64,000 nt of DNA from Acephala macrosclerotiorum (Eukaryota > Ascomycota > Leotiomycetes > Helotiales > Mollisiaceae). Numbering within the stretch: the first letter of the stretch is position 1; the number at the start of each line of letters is the position of its first letter. Location: contig MU119260.1 of the NCBI GenBank assembly GCA_014904845.1, positions 124,001 through 188,000 on the forward strand, written 5' to 3'. The notes beneath the pieces are model-generated. The model saw only the letters and a program-made list of their open reading frames with translations. It did no database searches and had not been told where the DNA came from. Positions 45,746 through 60,700 of this stretch are shown in pieces. The position numbers were made by a program, and so were the translations under genes.

Positions 45746-48490
45746 TTTTTTAATAATTTAATTAAATTTTAATAATAAAATTATATTAATTACAAAAAAT
45801 TCGAATATTATACGTTTTAAACGTAAAAATTCGTTTTATTTAAAAAACAATATATTTAAATTTTAAAATAGAATATATAGTATTAATTATAATACTTTAT
45901 TTATAATTATAAATATATTCAATATATTCGATTTTTTTTTTATTTGTAAATTTCTTGAAAAATTTTTTTTTTTTATTAATATATCGTTTTTTATCGAGTT
46001 TTAAATCAACGATTTTAATATTATTAAAAAATTAATATTCGTTATAATTTCAAATTTTTTTTTTGAGTAAAAATTATAACTTCGTATTAAAAAAACGATT
46101 AATTGTTTATTATATCGATTAAATAAAAATGAATAATTTTTTCTATTTTCGATTTAATATTAATTTAAAAAATAATATAAATTACGAATTAAAATTTTTT
46201 TTTTTTATTCGTTTTTTAAAAACGATATATTTAAATTAATTTACTCGTCGGTTTTTAAAATATTATTAGCGTATTATACAATATATTTAATTCTCGTAAT
46301 TTATCGAAAATTAAATTTTTTTTTTGAAATTTTTTTTTACAAATAATAATTTTTCGTTGTAATTTCATTTTTTTTTCAAATATTTAAATTTTTAATATCG
46401 AGTCAAATAACTCTCGAATAATTACAACGATTTTCTCTAGTTTCAAAAATCAATTATTAATAAAATTTTACTAATTATTAATAGAAAATATATTTCAATT
46501 TATTTTATTTAAAATTTTTATTTTTACGTTATATTTTTTTAAAAAACGTATATTTCGATTTAATTTTTTTTAAATTTTTATTTTTTTCTTAAAGTGAATT
46601 TTATTTTTTTAATAAAATTAATTTAATATATTTTTATCAAAATTATTTTTCTATTTATTTTAATTTTTTTTATATTACTATTTTTTCAATTTAATTAATC
46701 GTTTTTATTTGATTTTATTTCTCGAAAAAATGTTTTATTATCTCAAATAAAAAAATTATAAAATATATTAAATTGAGAATTTTAATTTTCAAAGAATTGA
46801 AATATAAAATTCGATATTAATCAAATTATTAATACTAAAAAAAAAACAATATTTTAAACGAATTTCAACGTAAAAATTTCAAGAATAATAAAATAAAAAA
46901 TAAAAATTTTTAAACAACTTATAACGATTAAAAAAAAAATATAAAAACATTATTAAATAAAATATACTTTTTTAAAAAATCGATATAATTATTAAATATT
47001 AATTATAAAATTTAAATTACAACGAATATTTAAAAATAATATTTATTAATATTTTAATTTTTTTATTTAAAAATCGTATTACGTTTTTTTTAGTAATAAT
47101 ATTAATATGATTATATTTAAATATTATATTAAAAAATTTTATTTCGCGCGAATTTTTTTATTAATATAATTATATATCATTTAATAATTTTTATATTTAA
47201 TTTATAATAATTAAAAAACGTTAATATTTTACTATAAAATAAATATTAATAAAACGATTATTATTTATACGATTTATTATATTCAAAGAATTTTTAATTG
47301 AATATAATATTATATTTAAATTTATTTAAATAATTATTGTAAATAGTTTAAATTTAAAAATAAAAATATATTCGAAAACGATTTAAAAAATAATATTAAA
47401 TATTTAATTAATTAAAAATTTTTTATCGAATATAATTTTTATTGTTTTTATTAAAAAAACAATTTTTTCGTTTTTATAAAATCGAAATTTGAAATTATTA
47501 TTATTTTCGTTTTATTTGTTTTATTTGAGTAATAAAATAAAAAAATAAATTTATATTTCTATTTTTAAAAATAATTATATTTTTGTTATTTTTACGTCGT
47601 ATTTTTTCGTTTAAAAGTTTTTAAATAATATATAATTTAAAAATTTTTATATTATTAAAATCAAAAATACTAAAAGAAAAAAAAAACAAAATCGTCGAAA
47701 AATTAATAATTTTTAAATTATAATTATTTTATTATTGTTTTAAAACGAGTTTAATATAGAATGATTACAAATTTCAAAGAATTTTATTATTATTAAAATA
47801 ATTCGAATATGTTAAATTTTAATAAAATTTTATTATATTTTTATAAATAAATTTTTTTTTAATTTTTATTTTATAAATATTTGTTTAAATATTGAAAATA
47901 TAATTTTTAAATCGTAGAAATATTATTTTGTTTTAAAAAATTAATTTAAAAATTAATTTTAAATACAAATTAATAAATAAAATAAAATGATTAAATTTAA
48001 AAAACAAAATATTATTATTATTAAAAAAATTATTTTTGAGATTATATTATTAATTGAAATATTTTTTTTTCGTTTTACGTTTAATAATATTTTTTTCGAA
48101 AAATTATTAATAAAAGTTTTTTAAAATTTTTATAATAAATTTTCGTGCGAATATAATTTAAAGAAAATAATAAAAATAGTAAATATTGTTATTAGTAATA
48201 ATTAAAAATATCGAGTAAAAAAAAAAGCGAAAAAAAATATTTAGTAAAATAATATTGAATTATATTATTATTTTCGTTTTTATTTTTTGTTTTTAAATTT
48301 AATAAATTTAATAAATAGTAATAGCGATTTTTATTATATGAATAAATTTAAAAATTTTTGATTTTTTAAGAAAATAAAACAATTAAAAAAATTGTTATTC
48401 GAATAATAAAAAAAAAAAATATTAAAAGAAAATTTATAAAGTATATTTTCTGTTTTTATTTTTTCGTTAAAATATATTTTATATATTGTA

Positions 48491-48613
48491 AAGAAAGTAA
48501 AAGATGCTCGATTGTTTTCTAGGATTACAAAATGTCAAATCTTTTATATTCAGAAACAGATCACGTGCCAAACTAGTCCAATGCGGATCGACAATACTAT
48601 TACTCAACTCTAC
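48491..48613. other. Short island of normal base composition inside the AT block
   Basis: About 120 bp with ordinary composition and C in every context (for example ATCACGTGCCAAACTAGTCC and AATGCGGATCGACAATAC) interrupt the AT-rich DNA. The island is flanked by an 8-bp inverted repeat, ATATTGTA at 48483-48490 and TACAATAT at 48614-48621, which could be chance in such AT-rich sequence. No frame, tRNA fold or known element is recognised. It escaped the mutation process around it, probably by inserting later. Confidence 0.7.
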
Positions 48614-49248
48614 TACAATATTTAATAAATTATATTTTTTTTTATTATATTAATAATAATTAATTAGATTTTTTTAGTATATAAAATATAAAATTAAAAT
48701 CTCGAATCGTAATTTTATTTTCGTTATTAAAATTATAATATTTAAAAAAAAAAATAAAAAATTAAAAAGATTTTATATTGATTGTAATAATAAAAACTCG
48801 ACGTATAAATAGTATATTGTTCGATTTATTATTGTTATTAATAATTGTTTATTTTGCGATTTTAATTTACTTGAAATAATTAATATTTATTATTTGAAAG
48901 TTGATTACAAGTTATTTACTATAAAATAAATTTATTATAAATATTGTTACTAAAAAAACAAAAACAAAATTACGTATTTTTAATTGTTGTACGACGTTAA
49001 TTCGTTTATAAAACGTTAAATTATAACTTTGAATAAATTTCAAAAAATAATCGAATCGATAAATTAATAAAAAATCGATAAAACGATAAATACTCGAGAT
49101 TTAAAAAATAAAAAGAAAAAAAAAAATTATAAATTTATTTATTAATTTGAATAATAATAATTTTCAAAGATTTATAAATAAAATTTTTTTGATAACAATA
49201 TTAATATAATATTAAAAAAAGCGAATTTTAATTTTTTTATAATTATTT

Positions 49249-49352
49249 AAATTAATATTATTTTTTAAATTAGTATTATTTTTTAAATTAATATTATTTT
49301 TTAAATTAATATTATTTTTCAAATTGGTATTATTTTTCAAATTAATATTATT
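49249..49352 (+). repeat. 18-bp tandem repeat, about 5.8 copies
   Basis: Unit AAATTAATATTATTTTTT, starting at 49249 and repeating exactly every 18 bp, with one or two substitutions in some copies. Confidence 0.85.
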
Positions 49353-49479
49353 CGTAAAATAAACGTTTGTTTTAAAATATTAAAATATAAAATAATACGA
49401 ATTTTAAAATCGATTAAAATAATTTTAATTGTTTTTATTAATTGTTTTATTTTTATTTGTTTATTTGAATTTTATTTTT

Positions 49480-49635
49480 CAATCGCTTTTTTTAATCGTT
49501 TTTTTCAATTGCTTTTTTCAATTACTTTTTTCAATTATTTTTTTCAATTACTTTTTTTAATTATTTTTTTTAATTATTTTTTTAATTACTTTTTTCAATC
49601 GCTTTTTTAATCGTTTTTTTAAATAGATTTTTTAA
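49480..49635 (+). repeat. Array of TTTTTTCAATTACT-type units (about 14 bp)
   Basis: Roughly ten units of TTTTTTcAATyrCT with variants carrying ATCGC or ATCGT. The reverse complement of these units forms the array at 50770-50955. Confidence 0.7.
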
Positions 49636-50769
49636 ATTTTTATTTTTAATCGTTTAAAGAAATCGCTCAAAATAATCGATTTAAATATTTTTATTAATTT
49701 AATAATTTTTTAATTTGATTTTGTTATTTTATAAATTTTTTTTACTATTGAAAATAATCTCAAAATATTACAAAAAAAAAAAAAAAATTCAAATGTTTAA
49801 ATATATTATTTATATATTTTATTATATACTATTTAATATTAACTCGAAAATTTTAATATTTTTTAAAAGTATTTTACTTTCAATATACAACTTATAATCA
49901 TAAAAAACAAATATATAATTAATATTTCTATTATTAATACTATTATAAATTTCTTTATAATCTCGTAAATACTTTCTCGTTTAAATTGTAAAATTCTCGA
50001 AAAAAGAATTTTATTTTATATTAATTATTTTCAAATTTTTTATTTATTTAAATTGAATTTAATTCGTTATAATATCGAGATTCAATTCGATATTACAAAA
50101 AAAAAATTAATTCGAATAATTACATTTTTTTTTACGTTGTTTGAATTTATTAAAAAGAAAATCGCGATTAAATAAAAATCGTTTACTATTTTTAATAGTT
50201 TTATTATTTAAATTTTATATATTACAAATAGAAATTTTTTTTTTTTCGAGTAATTATATATATTATTCGTTTTATTATTTTACTTTTTTTTTTAATATTT
50301 AATTTGATTAATTATTTTGTATTAATTAATTTTATTTTAATTTTTATTTAAAAAATAAAAACAATATAGTTTTGAATATTATTTTTAATTATTATATTTT
50401 GTTTTATAATAATATTGTTTTTATTAATTAAAATAAACGTTATTTTATCGATTGTTTTTAAATAAATATATATAATATTAAAACGTTTAAAAATAATCTC
50501 GAGAATTGTAAAAAATTTTTTAAAGTATTTATATTATTATTAATAGTTTTTTAAATATTAACGTTATTTATAATGTATTTTTAAAATTAGAACTTTTGAG
50601 TATTTTTTTTTCGAAATTAAATATTAAAAATTTAATTATTTTATATAAGAAAATAAAATTTATTCGTATTATAATAATTTATTTACTAATTAAAAAATCG
50701 AATAAAAAGTATATTTTATTGTTTTTAAATTCAAATGATTATAAATTCAAAGAAATTATTTAAAACAAA

Positions 50770-50955
50770 TAATTTAAATAAATAATTTAAATAAGTAATT
50801 AAAATAATTAATTAAAATAATTAATTAAAATAATCGATTAAAGAAATCGATTAAAAAAATCGATTAAAAAAATTGTTTAAATAAATCGATTAAAATAATC
50901 GATTAAAAAAATCAATTAAAAAAATCGTTCAAAAAAAAATAATCAATTAAAATAA
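50770..50955 (-). repeat. Array of AATCGATTAAAAAA-type units (about 14-15 bp)
   Basis: Roughly twelve units of AAT[CA][GA]ATTAAAA[TA]A. On the opposite strand they read TTTTTTAATCGATT, like the array at 49480-49635, so the two arrays are in inverted orientation about 1.1 kb apart. Confidence 0.7.
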
Positions 50956-51070
50956 TAATTTAATCGATTTTTTGTTTTTAAAACTTGATACGTTTTATAA
51001 ATATTTTCTATTTTATAAATATATTATATATTGTATTCAAAAAAAGTATTTAAAATATTAAAAACAATAT

Positions 51071-51703
51071 TAATATAAATTTTTAATATTTTTTTAAATC
51101 GTTATAATATAAATTTTTAATATTTTTATAATATAAATTTTAAATATTTTTTCGAATTATTATAATATAATTAGAAAATATTTTTTTAAACTTTTATAAT
51201 ATTATTTTAAAATGTTTTTTGAAATAATTATAATATTGATTTCGAAAGTTTTTACAAATTAACGTATTTCGAATTTTTTTATTTAATATAAATTTAAAAT
51301 AATTTTTCAAATTATTATATTCTAGTTTTTTTTGTTTGATATACGTTCAATATAATTATTCAATTTGTTATATTTCGAATTTTTTTACTCGATATAAATT
51401 TAAAATAATTTTCTAATTATTATATTTTCATTTTTTTTATTTAATATATATTCAATATAATTTTTCAATTTATCGTATTTCGAATTTTATTATTTAATAT
51501 AATTTTAAAATTTTTTTAAAACGTTATATTTTAATTTTTTTTAATTAATATAATCGTTTAATATTTTTTTAATTTATTATATTTTAAATTTTTTATTTTA
51601 ATAAAAATTCGAAATATTTTTCAAATTATTATTATTCGAATTTTTTTATTTTATATAAATTCGAAATATTTTTTAAATTATTATTTTTCGAATATTATAA
51701 TTC
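51071..51703 (+). repeat. Tandem array with 34-bp, then 53-bp periodicity
   Basis: Units of 34 bp start at 51071, 51105, 51129 (short step), 51163, 51197 and 51231. From 51265 the period becomes 53 (starts 51265, 51318, 51371, 51423, 51476, 51527, 51580, 51633, 51682). The 53-bp unit looks like the 34-bp unit plus about 19 bp. Units beginning TATTTCGAA alternate with units beginning TATTCTAG or TATTTTCA over the first four copies, which suggests a dimeric repeat. Confidence 0.85.
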
Positions 51704-54700
51704 GATTTAAGTTTAATATATTATTTTAATTTTTAATAATTTTTTAAATTTTTTTGATTTTTTTATAATAAATTTTAATTTGTTATTTTTTTGATTTTAT
51801 TGTTATATATATTTAATTAAATTGAAATATATTACAATAATAATATATTAATATTATTTAAATATATTTTTAAAATAATAATAAATTTTAAAAAATAATC
51901 GTTAAAATAAATAAAATTTTAATAAAAATATTTTTTAAACAAATTTTTTATAATTATTCGTTTTATTTGATTAATTGATTTCAATTCGAAAAATTAATAC
52001 TCGATTTAAATAATATATTATAAAATAAATTTTATAAAATTGAATTTTTTAATTAATAAAATAATTATTTCGTATAAAGTATTTAAATTTTTTTAATTTT
52101 TTCGTTCGATTTAAATATAATATTTTTCGTTTTATTATATGTATTTTTTTTTTTTAGATTTTTTTTACAATAAAATTATTTTGTAATATTTATTAAATAA
52201 AAAATTATTCTTATTGAATACGAAATACAAATATTGAAATATATTCTATTTTAAATATTTCGTATTATAATGAATTTTTAAAAGTTTTAAATTTTTATAA
52301 TAGAACGATTTATTAATTTTTATTTTTTGTTTTATTTTTTATTACGAATTTATTTATAATTTTTATACGATAAAATTGTATTATAAATATAATTCGTTTT
52401 AAAGAAAATTAAAAATTATTATTATTATTGTTTTTTTTTGCGATTTTTACTATTTTTAATTTAATTTTAATTTATTGCGATTTAATATTTCGTAAAATTT
52501 TTTAATAATTGTAATTTTGTTTTTATAAATTTACAAATTCTAATCATTATAATTATTATTATTTTAAAATTGAAAATAATTCGATTGATTTTAATTTTTA
52601 TTATTTAAATATTTTTTTATAAAAAATAACGAATAATATTTATATCGCTTTTTTTTTTTTTTTTATTTGATATTATTTTTTAGTTTTCGATTTCGATATT
52701 TAATTTATTTAAAAATTATTAATTCGAAAATTTTTTTTCGTTTTTCGAATATTTAATTATTACGTTTTTTTAATATTATATATATTTGTTATAAGATTAA
52801 AACGTATTAATATATTTTTAATTTTTATTATGTTTTTTTGTATTAAAAATATATTTATATTATTATTTAAGTAAATATTTGTATTAATTTTAATTAAATT
52901 TATAAAAGAATATTTATTTTAATCGTTTTTTTATATCGTTATATTTATTCGATTTTTATAAAATTGTAATTATTTTTTCATTTGAAATCGAATTTTTTTA
53001 ATTAAATATAATTATATTAATATATAATACAAGTTTTTTATTATATTATTAATAAAAAATACGATTTTTAAAACGGATTTTTTAGTATTATTATATATTA
53101 AAATCGTTTATAGTATACGATTTTTTTTTTAAAATATGAAAAAATATTTTTATTTTTTATTTATATTATATTTTTTCGAATTTTAAAAAAATATATTAAT
53201 ATATTATTATTTATTTTATAAAAAATTGTATTTCAATTTCGTATATAATATTATTAAAATTTTTATAATTTTTATATTTATTATTTTATTTAATATATTA
53301 AATAATAAAATTGTATATTATTATTAATTTTCAATTTTCAATTTGTATTTATTAAAATCTATATTAATATAAAAGAATTTATTAATTACTTTTTTTATTA
53401 TTTTATTTTTTAAATTATAAAATTTATTAAGTTTATAAATTTCGTAGTTTTTATAAATCGAGTAAAAAACGAATAATTTAATAAAATTTAATATTTGAAT
53501 TATTATTTTAATATATACGATTACTCGAAAAAGAAATATTAAAAAATTTATATGTTTTAAATAATATTATTTTAAATTCGATAAAAATAATAATATTAAA
53601 AATATTTTTCTTTAAAAAGTTTTATATGCGATTTTTTATTTATTATTTAGTGATTTTAAAATCGAAAAAATAAATTAATTTTTTTTGTTTTTTATTTTTT
53701 GTTTATATTAATATTTGTTATTAATATAAACATTGTATAAATTGATATAATATTCGAATTTTAAAAAATTGTTTTCGATTTTTGTTATTTTTTAATTTTT
53801 TATTTAATTATTTTTTTTATTTTTTTAATTTTGATTTTAATTTTTTTATTTTATTGAAATTGAAATTGAATTATTTAAAAGTCGTATTAGTTTATTATTT
53901 CGATTTAAATTTTAATTTTAATTAATAAATATTAATTTGTAATTTCGATATTTTTTAATTTTTTTAATTCGATTTAATATATTGTAAAACGATTTTTAAA
54001 TTTTTTTTATAAAAAAATAATATTAATTTAATGTAAATATACGTTTTTAAATTCGATTTAAAATTAAATAATTGTATTGTTATTAATATTTTTTTTCGTT
54101 TTATTTTTTTTTAATTAATAAAATTTTTTATTAATTGAATTAATTTTGATTTTAATTTTTTTTAAATTTAAATTGTTTAAATACGTTGTTTATTATAAAA
54201 ATATTTAATTTTATTTAAAGTTTTTGAGAATTTATTGTTTTTTGTTTAAAAATTTTTATTTTCGATTAAAAAAATTATTTTTTGATTCGTAATCGTTTGA
54301 TTGAATATACGATTTTAAATTGTATTATATTTTTTAATATATTTATAAAATTATAATATTTGAATTTTAGTAATAATTTTTATTATTTTTATTAATATAA
54401 ATAATTTTTTTGATTAATACGAAAATATAAAATAATTATTTTTAATAATTATTATAAAATCGTTAAAATTCGTAAATTTTTTTTTTCGTATTAAATATAT
54501 ATATATTTTTATTTAATAAAAAAGTTTTGTAATATTTTTTATTATTATATTTAATTTTTATTTTAAATATATAATTTTTTAATATTTATTTTATTTTTAT
54601 TTTTTTATAATAATTTTTTTTTATATTAAAAATTGTTTATTATTAAATAAAAATAAATATATTATTAATAAATTTTTATTTTTATTTTTATTGTAATATA

Positions 54701-57700
54701 TTTAATTTTATTACTTTAAAAACTTTTTTCACTTTAAAAAACTCGTTTAATTTTAATAATAATTTTCGATTTTTGTTATTAATTTAATTTTTTTAATTTT
54801 AAATAAATTCGAAAACAAAATAATTTGTTTTATATTTTCGAGATTTGTAAAACGTTATATAATTTTTTAATATTTAATCGAATTATTTTTTAATTATTAT
54901 TTTTTTAATATTTTTAATATAAATATATTTTTAATAATAATTGAAATTTTATTAAAAATAATAATTTTTTTAATTTTTTTATTATTACGTTTAATATTAA
55001 TATAAAAAAATTCTAAAAAAATTTTATAGTATTTAATATTTTTAATAATTTGAATTAAATCGAATTCAATTTAATAAATATTATTATTAATTAATAATTT
55101 TAATTTAAATATATTTAATCGTTTGTAATAAAAAAAGAATTAATTTATTTTTTTCGAATTTTATATATAATATTTTATAAAATTGAAATATATTATTTAA
55201 AAAAATAAAAATATATATCGTTTAATATATTTTAAATATAAAATTTTAAAATTTTTTATTATTTTATATATTTTTTAAAAAGTTTTTTTTTTTTGATTAT
55301 ATTGAAAATTATTATTTGTTTTTTATAATATATATTTTACGAATATTAATATTATATAATTATTTAATATATATATTCGAGATATTATATTTTTATTTTA
55401 AATTTCGAGATTTATTTGTAATTTGAGTATATAAAATAAATATTATATTTGAAAATTTAATTTATTTTAATTGTCAATTTTTTTTTTTTTTTATTAAATT
55501 CGTGAAATATAATATTTTTATATTAAAAAATATTGTTTTATTAAAGATTGATTTATTTTTATTTGTTATTTTATTATTAGAAATTAATAAAATATTAATT
55601 ATTATTTAATATTTTTTTCGTATTTTATTATTGTTTTTATAATAATATATTTGTTTAAATATTGTATATTTTTTTAAGTATATTATAATTTGATTTTTTT
55701 ATTTCATTTTATATTAAAAACGTTTATTTATATTTCGATTTAATTGAACGTATATAAATATAACAATTTTTTATTTTTTATTATTTACGTTTATTATATT
55801 TATTTGTTTTAATAATAATCGTTATATTAAATTTTGTTTGTATTTTTTATAAGAAAAAAAAAAGTTTAATTATATTTAAATTATAAATAATTTGTTTGAA
55901 ATTAATTATTTTTTAAATAGAAATATTTATTATTAATATTAGAATATTTTAATTATTTTATTTTAATATATTAAAAAAAATAATTTAAATATATTTGAAT
56001 TTTTTGTTGTAATTAATACAATAATTTAATACGTAAAAAATTTAATTTTTCGATTTTTTGTATTATAATTTTGTTTTATAATTAAAGTTTTTTAATTAAT
56101 ATATAATAAAGTAAATAATAATAGTAATTTTATTTTCAAATTTTATATTGAATTTTATTGCGTTTTATTATATATATTTTTTTTTTTTTTTAGTATTAAT
56201 AATAATTAATTAATTGTTTTTTAAAGTATTTCAAATACAAACAAAATTAATAAAATATTGAATTTCGTTTTTTATATAATCGAATTAATAAATTTTTGTA
56301 TTTAAATTTATATTGTTAATAAATAATTAATATTTGATTTTAATTATTATATATAAAATCGAGTAAATAATATTATCGCGAAATAAAATATATATATTAT
56401 CAAATTTCAAATTTTTTTGATTATTAAAAATAGATTAAATAATTAAATCGATAAATATAATAATAATTAATTAACGAATTATATTATTTCTTTTTTTAAA
56501 TATTTAATTCGTATTATAAATTAATTTAAAAATATTTTTATTAATTATTTAATTTTTTTTATTCGTAGTATTATTAAATATAACGATTATTCGATTGTTA
56601 TTATAAACGATTTCAAAGTTATAAAAAATGTATTTATTAAAAACTATTTTATAAACTTTATAAAAAAAAATAATTTATATAAAAATTGTATTAAAAATAT
56701 AAAATCGATATTATTTTCAAAAAATAAAAAAAAAAAAAAAAATAAATAAATAGTTTTTTTTAAAATAAATTTTTTTTTAAATTAAAATACGTTTATTATT
56801 ATTTTTTTTTATATTTTTTAATACAATTATTAATTGAGATTAAAATTAAACAATAATTTAACGCTAATTTTAATAGTAATTTAATATTTAATTATAAATA
56901 TTAATCGTTTAATCAATTTTTAAAAGCGATTATAAATGATTTCAATTCGAGTAAATTTAATAATTTGAATAATTTTATTATATAAAATAACGTTGAATCA
57001 ATTATTACGAAAAAAATAAACAATATTTCGTTTATTAATAGAAAGTCGAAAAAAAAAAAATTGACATTGAAAAAAAAAAAACGATTAATAATAAAAACGA
57101 TTTTTAATAAAAATTTTTTTTAATTATTTTTTATATTATTATATTTAATTATATTTTTTTTTATTATTTTATATTATTTGATTATTTATAATTAATAATT
57201 TATTCGATTTTTTGTTTTATAAAATTAGTTTTTATTATAATTTAAAATATTAATATATTTATATATTTATTATAAATTGAATTAATTTTATTTTTTATTT
57301 AATATTAAAATTTTTATTTATTTTATTTAATGTATATTTTTTTTATTTATATAACGATTTATATTGAATTATTTTTTTTTCGATTCAAATTACTATTATA
57401 ATTATTTTAAAAATTATTAATTTGTAAACTTATTACGTAAAATATACAAATTATTAATTATTTTTCGTTTTTATATTTTATTATTATTTTAAATATTTTT
57501 TCGATTTTTATTTTTTTTACTTTTTTTAAATTATTTTTTTATATTGTATTTAATAAATTTTTGTATATTTTTAAATTAATTGATTTTTTTATATATATAT
57601 TAATATTATATAAATATGCAATTTTTTTATTGTATTACGATTTATTATATATTATTGTATTTTTTTATTTTTTTTATTTTAAAATTTATTTTTTCTTAAG

Positions 57701-60700
57701 TATTTTTTATAATTCGTATACGATTATTTTTTCGATTTTACGCGTATATAAAAATTTTTTTTTTTTTTTATTTTATTTTTATTTGTTTTGAATTTATTAG
57801 TGATTTTAATAAATTAAACGTTTTATTTTTATTGTAATAAACGATATTTGTATTTTGTATATTGTAAATGAAAAAACGATTTTATTAAATAGAAATTTTA
57901 ATATTTATTTTTTAAATTTTATAAATATATTTTAAATTAATTAATATTTTTTTAATTTTTTAAATTAAATCTTTTTTTTAAAAAAAATATTATATAAAAT
58001 TTACGTTTTTTGAATTGTATTTTTTTGTATATGATTAAATTCGCTAATAATTACGAAATTATTAATTCGATTATAAAATTGTTTTTTTATTATTATTATT
58101 ATATTTTGAATTACAATTATTGTTTTTATTGATTTTTTCGTTTTTTTTTATTAATACGTAATATTAATTTATTGAATTTAATAATTTTAAATTGATTTTA
58201 GAAATTCGTTTTTAATTTAATAATAAATATTAATAATTTATTAAAGTTTAATTTTTGAATTTATTTTTATATTATATTTTTATTAATTTTTTTTTTTTTT
58301 TATTCGTCGATTGTATAAAATGTAATACGAGTTTCGATTTATATAATTATTTAAATTTTAATAATTACTATTTTTACGATAATTATAATTATTGTTTATA
58401 TTAAAATCAAATAACGTTCGATATACAATATAATAAATATTTTTTTTTATATTTCGATATTTTATAAGATTTATAATTGATATATTTAAAAATCAATAAA
58501 CGAAAATTTAATAATAAATATTTTTATTTTGAAATTAATTATTAATATTTTTTTATATATTTGTACGATTATATTTATATATTTTTAAAAAATATTGTTT
58601 TAAAAATAAATATTAAAATTAAATATTCGTTTTAATTTGATAAAAAAATATATAATATCGCGTATAATATAATTATTATATATTTTATTTAAAATGTATA
58701 TATTGTTATTGAATTTATTAATTATTATACTATAAAAATTGAATAAATAAAAATCGTTAATTTCGTAATAATATTTATATTAATTATTTATAATTATAAA
58801 ATAGTATTATAAACTTCGATATAATTTTATTTGAATTGAATTTGTTATAAAAAGTAATTAAATTGAAATTTATTAATAATAATTTCGATAATAATATTTT
58901 ACGAATTTTTAGTAATAATTTTCAATCGATAATTAGTTTTTAACAATTGATATTATTATATTTAAAAAATTTTTAACGTTTAAAAATAATTATAATTATT
59001 ATTATAATTGACTTTTTAAAATTATTATTTTATTCGTTTATAAATTCTAATTATTGTTTTTCGAACATAATAAAATCGATATTATTATTATTTAACGATT
59101 AAATTTTTTATAGAAAATATTTAAATTTTATACGAAAATTAATATTACAATTATAAAAAAATTTTATTCTTTGAACGTTCGTTAAATATTTGTAAAATTT
59201 CGAAGAATAAAATTTAATTTTAAACGTAATTCAAATATTGAACTTTTTATCGTTTTTTAATATAAAAACTAATATTTTAATAAATATAAAATCTTTATCG
59301 AAATTGAAATTTATAATATTTATTAATATTTATAATTGAATAATTTGTATAATTTAAAAACTTTATATAATAAAACGATTAATTAGTGAATTTAAATATA
59401 TATTCAAAAAAAATAATAATATTATTACGATTTTTAAAAGTTTTTATAAAGTGTTTATTGCGTTAATATTAATTTTAATATTGTTATTATTATAATTTGT
59501 AATTCTTCGATTTTTTTATTATTAATTAATATTTTAATTATTATATTTAATTTTTGATTTTTGATTTTTATTTTAAATAATAGTAGTTTTTATTTTGATC
59601 GTTATATATTAATAAATCGAATTAATAATTAACGTTTAATATTAGTAAAAAATAATAATAAATTTGATATTAAATTTTAATTTAATTATAAATATAAATT
59701 GAAAATAAATATAATAAATTTTTAAGAAATTAATTTTTAAAATTATTTGATTTATAGAATTATTTTATTAATATTTAATAATTTCAAGAAACGATATTTA
59801 TATATGTATTTATTAATTTTTTTTATTTTTATTTTTTTTTTGTAAATATTCGTATTACTATAAATTATTTATTTATAGTATTCAATATTACGATTTTTGT
59901 TTTGTTTTATATACTTGATTCGATTTACAAAAATCGATTTTTATATTATTTATTTTTTTAATTTTATCGCTTTTTTTCAAATTTTTTCTCGTTATATATT
60001 ATTAATTTTTTTTTTTTTATATACAAATTCTATTACTCGTATATATTTAAAATAAGATTAATTCGTATTTTTAATCGTTTTATTTTATAATTATATTCAA
60101 TCAAATTATAATTCGAATTAATTTATATTATTTATATTTTTAAATTTTTCGTTTTATATTAAATTGTACTTTGAATCGTACTTTTAAAACTTTATATATA
60201 AATACAATTTCTTTCGCGATTCGATATTGTAATTATTCGAATTTTAATTCGTATTAATTTAAAATTAAATTTAATATATTCGATTTATTTTTTTTTTATA
60301 TTTAATTAAATATTTTTTCGTATTTGAATTTGTTTAAATTTTTATTTTTTTATTGAAACTTATTACACTTTATTTATTATTCGATTATTTAATATAATTT
60401 TAAATTGATTTTTTTATTTTGAAATTGTTTTATATTTTTATTTACATATTATTATTATTTTAATAATTATATAAAACTTACGATTTTTTTATTAATAATT
60501 ACTATTATTTTCATTGTTTATTTTTATTTATATTATTATTTTTCAATTTCGTATTTATTTGTTATATAATATTGTACGTATTTCAATTCGATAAATACGT
60601 ACGATAAAAATAATTACAACGAAAAAAAAAAATCATTAAAATTATTTTAAATAAAAACGATATAAATTAACAAATTAAAATTTTTCTTTTTAAATATTTT

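Noticed and set aside
48491..48613. tRNA or other small RNA gene in the island
   Set aside because: No A-box/B-box pattern or cloverleaf could be drawn.
57561..57791. 76-codon open frame in the AT block (and similar ones near 44250, 45281, 49715)
   Set aside because: Phe/Ile/Tyr/Leu-only composition expected from T-rich DNA; no sign of selection on coding.
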